DNA of 53,332 nucleotides from Leptospira sp. (GCA_009991425.1 JAACWH010000039.1:1-53332); one strand, 5' to 3'; shown: positions 9,578 to 18,212, counted from the first letter of the stretch. A program made the numbers and translations. Notes: a model not told the origin generated them from the sequence alone.

Positions 9578-10210
9578 ATGAATAATATCAATCAGTTAAC
9601 AATTCAGAACTCTGTTCTAGCATTGATCGACCACCAACCATTCGTAGCTTTCCCTATTCAAAGTATAACTGCTACTGAGTTGATAAATAATGCAACAGCC
9701 TTAGCTAAAGTTGGAAAGGAATTAGAGATTCCAACGGTATTAACAACTATCAACGCAAAAGGAGGGCCTTTAAATGATCCACTATTTGTTCAAATTAGTT
9801 CTATTTTTCCGAATCACGATGTAATTGACCGTGTAAATACAAATGCATGGAGTGATCCAAAATTTAAGGACGCAATTAAAGCCACTAAACGTAAAAAAAT
9901 AATTATGGCGGGTCTATGGACTGAGGTCTGTTTAGCGCAAACAGCTATATCTGCGATGAAAGATGGATATGAAGTTTTCTTTGTAAGTGATGCTTCGGGT
10001 GGACTTAGCCCAGAATCACATAATGATGCTAAATTACGCATGATCCAAGCCGGTGCTCAACCACTAACTTGGGCAGCCGTGATGGCAGAACTTTGTCCAG
10101 ACAATACAACAGAAGAATACAAAAGATTATATTCCGTTGTGATTGAAAATGGGCAAGGTGTTTCAGCTCCAGTTCAATATATTATGGCTAATTTAAATAA
10201 TAAAAACTAA
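9578..10210 (+). CDS. isochorismatase-family cysteine hydrolase (YcaC-like)
   Basis: 210 residues with the full isochorismatase-like hydrolase fold. The catalytic Asp is Asp18 (LALIDHQPFVAF), and the nucleophile is Cys118 in AGLWTEVCLAQTA, preceded by the family cis-peptide region. NTNAWSDPKF (88-97) is typical of the YcaC subgroup. The subgroup's substrate is not established, so no reaction is assigned. It starts the cluster after marR, and the following pirin begins one base after its stop, so the two are surely co-transcribed. Catalytic residues are present here, in contrast to the related domain in the 808-residue protein at 20399. Confidence 0.88.
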   Translation: MNNINQLTIQNSVLALIDHQPFVAFPIQSITATELINNATALAKVGKELEIPTVLTTINAKGGPLNDPLFVQISSIFPNHDVIDRVNTNAWSDPKFKDAIKATKRKKIIMAGLWTEVCLAQTAISAMKDGYEVFFVSDASGGLSPESHNDAKLRMIQAGAQPLTWAAVMAELCPDNTTEEYKRLYSVVIENGQGVSAPVQYIMANLNNKN

Positions 10211-10211
10211 G

Positions 10212-10922
10212 ATGAAAACCTTGTTCATTAAAAGCGATTCTCGAATCCATAAAAGGAATTATTGGAAGAATAGTTATTATGCTTTTGTTCCATACCAAAC
10301 TAATTTTGGTGAACTTTGTGGATTCGCTGATGATATCGTTATGGCTGGACAAGGCTTCGGAATGCACAGACATGAAAACATGGAAATTAGTACTATTGTT
10401 GTGGAAGGTGCACAAGATCATAAAGATAACTCAGGAAGCTTTGGAACTATTGGGATTAATTCCGTTCAAACAATGAGTGCTGGAACTGGCATTATGCATA
10501 GTGAATTCAATTCTTCTAAAACTAAATCCTTTCATAGCTATCAGATTTGGATTTATCCCAAGGAAATAAATATTAAGCCTCGGTATGAACAGTTTACATA
10601 CAAGCAAGAGGACAAAAAAGATAAAATTCTACTTACACTATCTCCCGATCGGAGAAATAATTCTGCATTTATTAACCAAGATGCTTTCTTCAGTGTATCT
10701 AGATTAAGCCAAGAAACAAGAATTAAATATATAATGAATAAGAAAGGGAATGGAGTCTATATTCATTGTGTGCAAGGTTCAATCGAGATTGAAAGTTTTC
10801 AATTAAATGAAGGTGATGCTTTGGGAATATATGAAACAGATGAAATAGAAATAAAATCTAACTTGAATTCTGAATTAATTTTTGTAGAAGTTCCCATGAA
10901 TCGAGAAGTAGTAGTTAGCTGA
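10212..10922 (+). CDS. pirin-family protein (YhhW-like bicupin)
   Basis: A 236-residue bicupin of the pirin family. The N-terminal cupin carries the metal-binding motif HRHENMEI (His-x-His and Glu) and a fourth ligand in MSAGTGIMHSEFN. These are the iron ligands of pirin and YhhW, which can have quercetin 2,3-dioxygenase activity. The C-terminal cupin (residues ~150-236) lacks metal ligands, as usual. It is cytoplasmic. It follows the isochorismatase gene by one base and precedes a second pirin by 21 bases. Pirins are often induced by stress or aromatics, which fits a MarR-controlled cluster; the natural substrate is unknown. Confidence 0.9.
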   Translation: MKTLFIKSDSRIHKRNYWKNSYYAFVPYQTNFGELCGFADDIVMAGQGFGMHRHENMEISTIVVEGAQDHKDNSGSFGTIGINSVQTMSAGTGIMHSEFNSSKTKSFHSYQIWIYPKEINIKPRYEQFTYKQEDKKDKILLTLSPDRRNNSAFINQDAFFSVSRLSQETRIKYIMNKKGNGVYIHCVQGSIEIESFQLNEGDALGIYETDEIEIKSNLNSELIFVEVPMNREVVVS

Positions 10923-10943
10923 AACATAGAATAAAATTCAATC

Positions 10944-11774
10944 ATGGAAAAAATTACTGCAACAGTCTCAAACTTTCGTCCACATTCTAGAAATGTTATG
11001 CCTTCCGTTTTGGAAAAAAATGTTAGTTCATTTATATATTTTGATCACTTAGGACCTTTCGATTTTCCAGCTGGGCAAAAAGTTCATATTCCATATCACC
11101 CTCATTCTGGAATCGCTACTATTTCTTATATGTTTGAGGGAGAAGGTTATCATAAGGATAGTCTAGGAAATGACCAAATACTAGATAAAGGAAGATTGAA
11201 TTATATGATTTCGGGGAATGGTATTTTCCATTCGGAAGGTCTCTCTGATGAGTTTTCTGAAAAAGGTGGAAGATTATGTGGGTTTCAAATATGGCATTTA
11301 CTTTCTTCAAACGAAAGAAATGGGAGACCTTCCTTTCAGACGATTCCCGATCACAACTTAGAAAAAATGAATTTGCTCGGAGGAATAATTATTACTGCTT
11401 TGCTTGGTAAATATGAACAAATCAGCTCACCGATTCAAACAGAAAGAGACATTATTTTATATACAATACGAAGTAACAAAGAAGCTTTTTCTTTGTTAAA
11501 ACTCAACAAAAAATGGGAATATTTAATCTCTGTCTGCGATGGGGTATGTAAGGTTAATGATATAGATTTATCATTAGGCAAAGGTTTCAAAATCTCATAT
11601 GAAGAAGAGATCTATTTATATATAAATAATAACTGTAAAGCAGTTTTAATGGGAGGCCCACCTATTAATGAGATCCCAATATTTAATGGGTCCTTAGTTT
11701 CTGTAGGTGAAGAACAAATGAAAGATTACTACAGGAGGTTAGCAAACAGTGAGTTTAGGAAAAATAAAATCTAA
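10944..11774 (+). CDS. second pirin-family protein
   Basis: 276 residues, nearer the classic pirin length. It starts with the pirin signature FRPHSRNVMPSVLEKNVSSF, then PYHPHSGIATISYMFEGEGYH, giving the His-x-His metal pair, and GNGIFHSEG, giving the third His. The C-terminal cupin follows from about residue 150. The two pirins in tandem are clearly different (236 versus 276 residues, different N-termini), so they are not a recent duplication. Function is likely metal-dependent oxidation or redox sensing. It is probably transcribed with the preceding pirin. Confidence 0.9.
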   Translation: MEKITATVSNFRPHSRNVMPSVLEKNVSSFIYFDHLGPFDFPAGQKVHIPYHPHSGIATISYMFEGEGYHKDSLGNDQILDKGRLNYMISGNGIFHSEGLSDEFSEKGGRLCGFQIWHLLSSNERNGRPSFQTIPDHNLEKMNLLGGIIITALLGKYEQISSPIQTERDIILYTIRSNKEAFSLLKLNKKWEYLISVCDGVCKVNDIDLSLGKGFKISYEEEIYLYINNNCKAVLMGGPPINEIPIFNGSLVSVGEEQMKDYYRRLANSEFRKNKI

Positions 11775-11963
11775 TATATCAAAATCTAAATCGATAAAAG
11801 TTACTTTAGGATGTTTTAATGAAATTAGATTTCGTTTCCTTAATATTGAATGTTCATAATAAATTTTTAGGATTAATAATACAATATAAGTAGAATGTTT
11901 TTTATTTTAGTTAGCTTGGTAAATTTAACAGAAGAGGAAAAATTAAAGCGAGGGTATAATAAT

Positions 11964-12308
11964 ATGCTATTAAGTGAAAGTATTTCTAATAATAAAAACG
12001 CTCCAGTAGTAGTTCTTTTTGGAGGGAATCCAATTCGAAGAGATGAGGTTGTTAAGTTAGTACAATCTATCGGTGATATTACAATTTATGGAATGTTAAG
12101 TGAAGAAGAAGGTATGGAAAAGATAAAGTCATTGCATAAAATAAATTTAATCTTAATCGGAGGGAGATATTCAGATGAACAAAGAATTCGAATAAGGAAA
12201 TATATTAAGGATGAATTACCAAACACGAAAATTACGGAACCTGGATTAGAATATCCTTATGAAAATAATTCAATAATTCAAGATATTAAATTCAAACTGG
12301 AGATATAA
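11964..12308 (+). CDS. small protein of unknown function in the pirin cluster
   Basis: 114 residues from the ATG at 11964, chosen because GCGAGGG lies 9 bases upstream; a start at 11895 would add 23 residues without a good ribosome site. The protein reads as an alternating beta/alpha unit (PVVVLFGG, INLILIGG) with a GGNPIRRDEVVKLVQSIG opening. This is reminiscent of a response-regulator-like or Rossmann-like half domain, but the phosphoacceptor Asp residues are not obvious. No family is assigned. It is one base from the next gene, so it belongs to the cluster's second block, about 190 bases after the second pirin. Confidence 0.6.
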   Translation: MLLSESISNNKNAPVVVLFGGNPIRRDEVVKLVQSIGDITIYGMLSEEEGMEKIKSLHKINLILIGGRYSDEQRIRIRKYIKDELPNTKITEPGLEYPYENNSIIQDIKFKLEI

Positions 12309-12309
12309 A

Positions 12310-12795
12310 ATGGAAGAAAAATTAATACTAAGCCAAGAAGAGATTAAATCTCTGTTAAAAGTTAAAGACGAATTAGAAATTCGTTCCTTGGCAGATAAAT
12401 TTAGTGATGCGGCAAATAGAGTTGATGGTAAAGCATTTCAGAGACTCTGGGCAACAGACAGCAAATGGATCATTGGGTCTCCCATTAACATGGAATTTAA
12501 GGGTAAAGAAAATATGAGTGATTCAGTGACACATATGCTAGGGTTATGGGATTTTTTTGTACAGTTAACTGGACCAGGAGTTGTTAACATTGATGGAGAT
12601 AAGGCTACTGCACGATTCTATGTGAATGAAATTGCAAGAAAATCTGATGATAAGTCAGGTAATTATAATCTGTCTATGTACGAGGATGTATTGATAAAAG
12701 AAAATGGAGAATGGGTTTTTCTAAAAAGGAGTTATCATACAATTTATCAAGATTCTCCAAGCTATACAGGTTTAATTCAAAAATTAGATTTATAA
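12310..12795 (+). CDS. NTF2-fold (SnoaL-like) protein
   Basis: 161 residues with the cone-shaped NTF2-like pattern. An N-terminal helix (IRSLADKFSDAANRVDGKAFQRLWATDSKW) is followed by curved beta strands ending in NYNLSMYEDVLIKENGEWVFLKRSYH. This is the polyketide cyclase/ring-hydroxylating-dioxygenase-beta-like SnoaL group, which includes small hydrolases, isomerases and plain ligand binders. The substrate is unknown. It overlaps a functional context of pirins and an isochorismatase-like hydrolase and starts one base after the preceding gene. Confidence 0.75.
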   Translation: MEEKLILSQEEIKSLLKVKDELEIRSLADKFSDAANRVDGKAFQRLWATDSKWIIGSPINMEFKGKENMSDSVTHMLGLWDFFVQLTGPGVVNIDGDKATARFYVNEIARKSDDKSGNYNLSMYEDVLIKENGEWVFLKRSYHTIYQDSPSYTGLIQKLDL

Positions 12796-12866
12796 AAAAA
12801 GGAATAAAAATGGGAATGACTAAGCTATCTTAAAGTTAAATAAGAATAGTCATTTAAAATAATATT

Positions 12867-13250
12867 ATGAATAACACCGAAGAAACAACAATTAAAAATA
12901 TACTTTCCTTAGAAGCAGAATTGGGTAATGCAGTTCTTACACATAACGCCTTACCAATTGAAACCATATTGGCTGATGATTTTTATGCAGTTGGTCATGT
13001 GGGAAATGTAGTTAATAAAAAAGAATACACTGATATTCATTTGGCAGCAGAAAGAAATTTTATTAAGTTTGAAACCAAAGAGCAATCAGTAAAGTTGATT
13101 GGAAATGTAGCTTATGTTACAGGATTGATTCATGTAGCCACAGAAGGAATTAAGAATACCTCTAGATATATTACTATATACCAGAAAATAGGAGATAATT
13201 GGAAAATGATTTTCTGGCAAGAAACACCTATAACTAAGGACAAATTTTAG
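12867..13250 (+). CDS. second NTF2-fold protein (DUF4440-like)
   Basis: 127 residues. An N-terminal helix (ILSLEAELGNAVLTHNA) is followed by IETILADDFYAVGHVGNVVNKKEYTDI and strands ending in SRYITIYQKIGDNWKMIFWQETPI, the usual DUF4440/NTF2-like layout. It is distinct in sequence from the neighbouring 161-residue NTF2-fold protein. It is the last recognisable gene of the marR-pirin cluster. A gap of 71 bases separates it from the previous gene, and the following 320 bases hold only gene remnants. The biochemical role is unknown; members of this fold often bind small hydrophobic molecules. Confidence 0.78.
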   Translation: MNNTEETTIKNILSLEAELGNAVLTHNALPIETILADDFYAVGHVGNVVNKKEYTDIHLAAERNFIKFETKEQSVKLIGNVAYVTGLIHVATEGIKNTSRYITIYQKIGDNWKMIFWQETPITKDKF

Positions 13251-13350
13251 TGGTATAGTTTTTAATTTAAAATCGTTAAAAAAAGAAAATTAATTCTTTT
13301 TCATTCTTGATAACTTTGATTTTGATCAACAACTTCTGTCCTTTCAATCC

Positions 13351-13396
13351 GCATATTCGGTCTGAAAGACCCAATCCAATTGTCCATCGCCTTCAT
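13351..13396 (-). pseudogene. fragment of a DUF1554 lipoprotein gene
   Basis: A 25-bp stretch (13364-13388) is identical to 14663-14687 inside the DUF1554 gene. Read on the minus strand it encodes GDGQLDWVF, the same core motif, after which the similarity decays. No open frame extends from it. It is a remnant of a paralogue of the intact lipoprotein gene 1.3 kb away. The 323-base stretch 13251-13573 contains only this fragment and the following one. Confidence 0.6.
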
Positions 13397-13409
13397 TAAG
13401 ACTTAGGGA

Positions 13410-13568
13410 CTAAGGCTTGCTCAACGAACATTGAAGGTCTCTAATTTTAGAATATTTAAGAATGGAATCGTGATTGCCATTTCTTCGAAGTATGACTTAG
13501 CATCTTTGGGAATTTCGATACCTTCAGAAGCTGAACTAGCCGAATTCTTCCGAACTTTCGATAAGTAG
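13410..13568 (+). pseudogene. 3' remnant of a paralogue of the 7721-8665 membrane-protein gene
   Basis: The frame ending at TAG 13566-13568 encodes LKVSNFRIFKNGIVIAISSK and continues to a matching C-terminus. It aligns with FKVSNIEISENGIVIAISPK and the rest of the 7721-8665 product. About 48 codons remain, with no start and no upstream coding sequence. Nucleotide identity is highest at the very end (6 differences in 113). The intact gene lies 4.9 kb upstream in the same orientation. Confidence 0.75.
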
Positions 13569-13571
13569 GGA
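13459..13571 (+). repeat. 113-bp direct repeat, copy 2
   Basis: Gap-free partner of 8556-8668 (107 of 113 identical by hand count). Both copies end at the same base after the stop codon. The break in similarity after TAGGGA suggests a duplication end point or a recombination boundary. Confidence 0.9.
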
Positions 13572-13573
13572 AC

Positions 13574-14314
13574 CTATTTAAAACTTTTGAATCTCGATTT
13601 AACTTCTTTGGATAGAGTGTCTAATGCTTTCTTTTTATCTTTGCTTACAATTTCTTCGTCGTCAATAAAGCCTAAGGGTTTTGGACTCGTTTCACTTGAT
13701 GAATCTGCTTCACTCGTAAAATATAAATATTCATTCTTAACATCCCAAAGTGTTGCAGCAAATTCAAATCTTGATTCCCGAGAAGAGCCTGGAGCAATCC
13801 ATATTCCAGCTATTGTAAGATAAAAGATACTAAAGATATTGGAAACTTTTTTATAATAGGACTTAGGTTGAACAATCAGAACTGCATCAGCACCATACCT
13901 AGAAGATAGAATCCGAATTGCTTTAACACTTTCTAAAGTTTTTGTTCGCTCTTTATATCTGTCGCCATAATAGGAGTCTTCGTTAGAATTATCAACCTCA
14001 AGTATGGAATTAGAGACGAAAAACATCTGACTAACAATGCCGATCTCTTTCAGTTCATTTTCAATTTTCAGAAATTCAGATTTGTCTTCTCCATTGATAC
14101 GATAGTGAGCACCTTCGTTGCTTACAAAATAAACACCCACACGGAAGGGCATTTTAAGTTGAGGCTTAAGGCTTGCGTATTTTTTTATTTCCTCATCATC
14201 GATTACGATTTTCTGTCCTGAAATGTCTGGTAGTTTCCCTCTGTCCATGCCGCTTGATGCACAGGACTGAAATATTAAATGAATTGTTATAAAAAAAATA
14301 AATTGAATTTTCAT
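13574..14314 (-). CDS. lipoprotein of unknown function
   Basis: The start at 14314 is chosen because it gives a proper lipoprotein signal peptide, MKIQFIFFITIHLIFQSC, with the lipidated Cys at residue 18. A longer frame from 14398 would overlap the upstream gene and bury the signal. The mature protein (~228 residues) has a region VGVYFVSNEGAHY, a central IRILSSRYGADAVLIVQP segment, and a second hydrophobic stretch (IFSIFYLTIAGIWIAPG). The motif 'YGADAVLIV' is typical of curli-assembly CsgG-like and other envelope lipoproteins, but I would not assign a family. It lies 37 bases after the DUF1554 gene and is probably co-transcribed with it. Confidence 0.65.
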   Translation of the reverse strand: MKIQFIFFITIHLIFQSCASSGMDRGKLPDISGQKIVIDDEEIKKYASLKPQLKMPFRVGVYFVSNEGAHYRINGEDKSEFLKIENELKEIGIVSQMFFVSNSILEVDNSNEDSYYGDRYKERTKTLESVKAIRILSSRYGADAVLIVQPKSYYKKVSNIFSIFYLTIAGIWIAPGSSRESRFEFAATLWDVKNEYLYFTSEADSSSETSPKPLGFIDDEEIVSKDKKKALDTLSKEVKSRFKSFK

Positions 14315-14351
14315 AAGTTTCGAATATCCTTTTGTTTTATAGATTCTTTTC

Positions 14352-15341
14352 CTACTGTTCCACACAGAGCAATTGTTGTCCTGAAGCACTTTGTCCACAA
14401 GAGATATTTGCTGCGCCTCTTAGAATTCCATCACCAGTTTGTTCTCCTCGACCAGAAACCCCAGAAGCAGCAGCCAAAGTTGACCCATCTGTCCAATTCG
14501 AACAATTGCCGCCAACATTGGTTGTCCAGTCTGCATTCATACCTGTAAAGTATTGAGAAGCTCCAGCAGTTGGTGAAAGAATCAAGGGAAAAGGAAGTAG
14601 CCGCTGTGCATTAGAGATTTGGATAACTGCTCCATCAGGTCTAGCATATGAAATATTGGGTAGAAAGACCCAATCCAATTGTCCATCTCCAGTATTAGCT
14701 GAAATACTCGCGCGTCGATTAGAATCTACTAACATAGCTTTGTATGTTCCTGTCGAAGGCTTGTTCGTATCACTCATACATCTTGCATCGGCAGTGAGTG
14801 CTGATGTGAAATCAAAGGCAGCACCAGGTCTTGAACCTATTGCTGTTACAAAGATTCGTTTAAAAGTCAGAATTTCTATATTAACAAGAGTTGTGGTATT
14901 ACCCAATGCATTCGTTGCTGTGATAGTATAAGCAGTATTTCCCGAAGCTCCAGTGGGAGTCCCAGAGATGAGACCTATGGAAGTATTTAATGTTACTCCT
15001 GTAGGTAGACCAGGCAAAATGGAATATGAGACCACAGTTCCTGTCACTGTGGGGGATAAATTGGGCATAGTAACATTCACAGTTAAAGTAATCGAAGCAG
15101 GGTTATAGGAAAGACCAGAAGGTGGTATTGTAGGAGCAGGAGTACTTGCAGTTGGTGTAGAATCAGAATCAGTAGTCGTTGTATTGGTTTGGGATTCACA
15201 GCTATTTGCATCAGCTACACATGTTAGAACTCGGAGTTCTAAAAATTGGTGTGCAGGAAGCTTCTTTAAAGGAGGTACACAATAAGAAATTGAAATTGCT
15301 AAAGATACAATCAGTAAATAGGGCTTTTTGAATTGCTTCAT
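14352..15341 (-). CDS. DUF1554 lipoprotein with putative Ig domain (Leptospira surface type)
   Basis: 329 residues. The signal peptide with lipobox ends SLAISISYC (Cys21). A Thr/Ser/Pro-rich linker (~50-75) is followed by a putative Ig (He_PIG) domain, with GLSYNPASITLTVN as opening strand and LPTGVTLNTSIGLISGTPTG as the typical core (~75-155). The C-terminal DUF1554 lectin-like domain runs from about 158 to the end, with GDGQLDWVFLPN and several Cys. This domain family is strongly expanded in Leptospira, which is the best taxonomic clue here. It is likely displayed on the outer surface; ligands are unknown. A fragment of a related gene lies at 13351-13396. Confidence 0.85.
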   Translation of the reverse strand: MKQFKKPYLLIVSLAISISYCVPPLKKLPAHQFLELRVLTCVADANSCESQTNTTTTDSDSTPTASTPAPTIPPSGLSYNPASITLTVNVTMPNLSPTVTGTVVSYSILPGLPTGVTLNTSIGLISGTPTGASGNTAYTITATNALGNTTTLVNIEILTFKRIFVTAIGSRPGAAFDFTSALTADARCMSDTNKPSTGTYKAMLVDSNRRASISANTGDGQLDWVFLPNISYARPDGAVIQISNAQRLLPFPLILSPTAGASQYFTGMNADWTTNVGGNCSNWTDGSTLAAASGVSGRGEQTGDGILRGAANISCGQSASGQQLLCVEQ

Positions 15342-15633
15342 ATCGAGACTTCTTTGCTACTCTACCTTTCACAACAGTTGGAATTAAAATATTTCCAAAT
15401 ATAATACCACTTTTTTAAGAAAGATTTGTTGTTCTATCTAAATAAAACTATGAGATTGTTACATTTTAATACATGCACTTCAAGTAAGAATATATATATT
15501 ATTTGTAAATTTTCTTTTTTGAGTTGCGAATCTTGGGAATCTAATGGATTATTCGATTCAGATTTTCCATCAAATTAAGACTGAATCTAAAAATATCAAT
15601 AGACTCCAAAACAGCTAATTTCAAGATAGGAGC

Positions 15634-16692
15634 ATGTTCTTTCAGACCGACGACATTCATATAAAAGCACTTAAACCATTGATTCCTCCTGCAATTTTAA
15701 TCGAAGAGATTCCTATTAGTGAGTCTGGAAGTGAAGTAGTCTCCAGTTCTAGGAAAATGATCGAGAATATCATTAGCGGTACTGATGATAGATTGCTTGT
15801 AGTTGTCGGTCCTTGTTCTATTCATGATCCTGAATCGGCTCTTGAGTATGCTGGCAAGCTAAAGAAGCTCGCTGATTCTGTTAAAGATGATGTTCTAATT
15901 GTTATGCGAGTCTATTTTGAAAAGCCAAGAACAAGAACTGGCTGGAAAGGTCTTATCAATGATCCATTTATCAATAATTCATTTGAAATCAATAAGGGAC
16001 TCCGACTCGCAAGACAGGTGCTAGTTGACCTGATTGGTATGGGTCTTCCCGTTGGATGTGAATTTCTCGATACAATTTCACCTCAGTTTACAGGCGACTG
16101 TGTTTCTTGGGGAGCCATTGGAGCAAGAACTACTGAAAGCCAGATCCATAGAGAGCTTGCATCTGGGCTTTCCATGCCTGTAGGATTCAAAAATGGAACG
16201 GATGGAAATGCACAAATAGCAATTGATGCTATCCACGCAGCTATGCTTCCTCACCATTTTCTATCCATCACCAAGCAAGGTGTAGCTGCTATTGTTAGCA
16301 CAACAGGAAACCCATTCTGCCATGTTATTCTTCGAGGTTCTACCAAGGGACCAAATTACGACGCACAAGCTATAGCCGAAACTGAAAAAGCAATTAGCGA
16401 TGCAGGTCTTGTGGAAAAAATCATGGTAGATTGTAGCCATGGCAACTCTAAGAAAAATCCTAAGAATCAACCTATCGTTGCAGAAGATATTGCCAAGCAA
16501 ATTGAGTCTGGCAATCGATCTATCTTTGGAATTATGATGGAGTCTCATCTTAAAGAGGGCAACCAAAAGGACGGACCTTTGGATAAGATTGAGTATGGCA
16601 AATCCATTACGGATGCCTGCTTATCTTGGGATGATACAGTTCCTGTCATTGAAAGATTGGCTGAAGCTATTCGCAAGAGAAGAAAATCTTAA
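15634..16692 (+). CDS. aroG: 3-deoxy-7-phosphoheptulonate (DAHP) synthase, class I
   Basis: Catalyses the first step of aromatic amino-acid synthesis: phosphoenolpyruvate plus erythrose 4-phosphate to DAHP. The 352 residues match the AroF/G/H type. Conserved blocks are in order: GPCSIHDP (phosphate and metal site, ~60-67), KPRTRTGWKGLINDP, GCEFLD, GARTTESQIHRELASG, PVGFKNGTDG, and late metal ligands in MVDCSHGNS. Allosteric type cannot be read reliably. The ribosome site AGGAG is very close to the ATG. A 24-codon open frame (15544-15618) just upstream is not a convincing leader peptide. The 292-base upstream gap shows no other clear feature. Confidence 0.95.
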   Translation: MFFQTDDIHIKALKPLIPPAILIEEIPISESGSEVVSSSRKMIENIISGTDDRLLVVVGPCSIHDPESALEYAGKLKKLADSVKDDVLIVMRVYFEKPRTRTGWKGLINDPFINNSFEINKGLRLARQVLVDLIGMGLPVGCEFLDTISPQFTGDCVSWGAIGARTTESQIHRELASGLSMPVGFKNGTDGNAQIAIDAIHAAMLPHHFLSITKQGVAAIVSTTGNPFCHVILRGSTKGPNYDAQAIAETEKAISDAGLVEKIMVDCSHGNSKKNPKNQPIVAEDIAKQIESGNRSIFGIMMESHLKEGNQKDGPLDKIEYGKSITDACLSWDDTVPVIERLAEAIRKRRKS

Positions 16693-16811
16693 TACAATTA
16701 AAATAATTTCCTAAGTTTGAATAATTTTGCAGATAGAATGCAGATGTAAGTCTGCCTAATTGCATTGATTTTATCCTTTCCAAAAGATTTTTCACCCAAA
16801 TACTGGCATTC

Positions 16812-18116
16812 ATGAAAGTATGCGTAATTGGAACAGGATATGTAGGATTGGTGGCAGGCACTTGCTTTGCTGAATACGGCAATGATGTGATCTGTGTAGA
16901 TAAAGATGCCAAGAAAATCGAAAACCTTAAGAACGGAATCATTCCTATCTACGAACCTGGGCTCTCTGAACTTGTATTAAATAACACAAAAGAAAATCGA
17001 CTCAACTTCACAACCTCATTAGTTGATGGTGTGCAGGCATCCGAATTTGTTTTTATTGCAGTAGGCACTCCTACAAAAGCGGATGGATCCTCCGATCTCT
17101 CCATGGTTCATGGAGTTGCCCAAGAAGTAGGTAAGGCTATGAACGGATACAAGATCGTTGTGGATAAATCCACCGTTCCGGTTGGTACAGCGGACGATGT
17201 AAAGAAAATTCTTTCCGAGAACACAAAACATCCGTTTGATGTTGTTTCCAATCCTGAGTTCTTGAAAGAAGGTGCGGCTATCGACGACTTTATGAAACCG
17301 GAAAGAGTTGTGATTGGTGCTGATTCCGAAAAGGCACTCGATATGATGGCTGAACTTTATAACCCTTTTGTCCTAAATGGCAATCCAATTTTGCGAATGA
17401 GCATACGTTCAGCCGAACTTACAAAATACGCCTGTAATGCCTTTCTTGCTACAAAGATATCTTTCTCTAACGAAATAGCTAACCTTTGTGATGCGGTAGG
17501 TGCGAACTACGAAGACGTACGCAAGGGTATGGGAACTGATTCTAGAATCGGAAGACAGTTTCTTTATGCAGGAATAGGTTACGGCGGATCATGCTTTCCA
17601 AAAGACGTTCAAGCCTTAATAACAACTTCCAAGGAAGCGGGCTCTCCTGTTCGAATCATTGAGATGGTGGAAGAAGTCAATGAATCGCAAAAGGTTCGAC
17701 TTCTTCAGAAAATTATTTCCCATTACAAGAAAGAGGATTTATCAGGAATGACATTCGGAATTTGGGGGCTTGCATTTAAGCCGGGCACGGATGATATGAG
17801 AGAGGCTCCTTCCATTCCGCTTATTTTAGAATTGTATAAGCGAGGTGCTAAGATTCAGGCTTTTGATCCAGTTGCTAAAGAAACATCCAATTATTATTTT
17901 CAAGGTAAAGTTGAGTACAAAGAGAATCCTTATGATGCGATCAAAGATGCGGATGCAATGCTACTTGTAACTGAGTGGAGAGAGTTTCGGGAACCTGATT
18001 TCAAAAAAGTAAAATCTCTCATGAAATCCCCTGTGATCTTTGATGGTAGAAACCAATACCGCCCAGCAACTATGGAAAAATTAGGAATCACTTACTATTC
18101 TATTGGAACTCGTTGA
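16812..18116 (+). CDS. ugd: UDP-glucose 6-dehydrogenase
   Basis: Oxidises UDP-glucose twice with NAD+ to UDP-glucuronate, a precursor for envelope polysaccharides and LPS sugars. 434 residues, normal for the family. The N-terminal Rossmann motif is GTGYVGLVAGTCFAEYG (7-23). The catalytic Cys is Cys261 in GIGYGGSCFPKD, and the C-terminal UDP-binding domain contains GLAFKPGTDDMREAPS. It is a cytoplasmic enzyme. It lies 119 bases after the DAHP synthase gene. The following SPFH gene begins 96 bases downstream with its own ribosome site, so co-transcription with the next unit is uncertain. Confidence 0.96.
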   Translation: MKVCVIGTGYVGLVAGTCFAEYGNDVICVDKDAKKIENLKNGIIPIYEPGLSELVLNNTKENRLNFTTSLVDGVQASEFVFIAVGTPTKADGSSDLSMVHGVAQEVGKAMNGYKIVVDKSTVPVGTADDVKKILSENTKHPFDVVSNPEFLKEGAAIDDFMKPERVVIGADSEKALDMMAELYNPFVLNGNPILRMSIRSAELTKYACNAFLATKISFSNEIANLCDAVGANYEDVRKGMGTDSRIGRQFLYAGIGYGGSCFPKDVQALITTSKEAGSPVRIIEMVEEVNESQKVRLLQKIISHYKKEDLSGMTFGIWGLAFKPGTDDMREAPSIPLILELYKRGAKIQAFDPVAKETSNYYFQGKVEYKENPYDAIKDADAMLLVTEWREFREPDFKKVKSLMKSPVIFDGRNQYRPATMEKLGITYYSIGTR

Positions 18117-18212
18117 TTCAGCTGGATCGTTTTAAGATTTACTAAATTAAAAATTTCTTGCTTTGTTCTCTTATATTCTTAGTTTGAAGGATATCTTTTT
18201 TGGGAGCAAAGC

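Noticed and set aside
11895..11963. Upstream extension of the small protein at 11964
   Set aside because: The 11895 start has no ribosome site, while 11964 follows GCGAGGG at good spacing.
12810..12833. Seven-codon frame after a strong AAAAGGAATAAAA
   Set aside because: Too short to support as a gene; could be the start of a lost gene, but nothing downstream continues it.
15544..15618. 24-codon frame 16 bases before the DAHP synthase gene, possible leader peptide
   Set aside because: It lacks runs of aromatic codons and no terminator/antiterminator hairpins follow, so attenuation is not supported.
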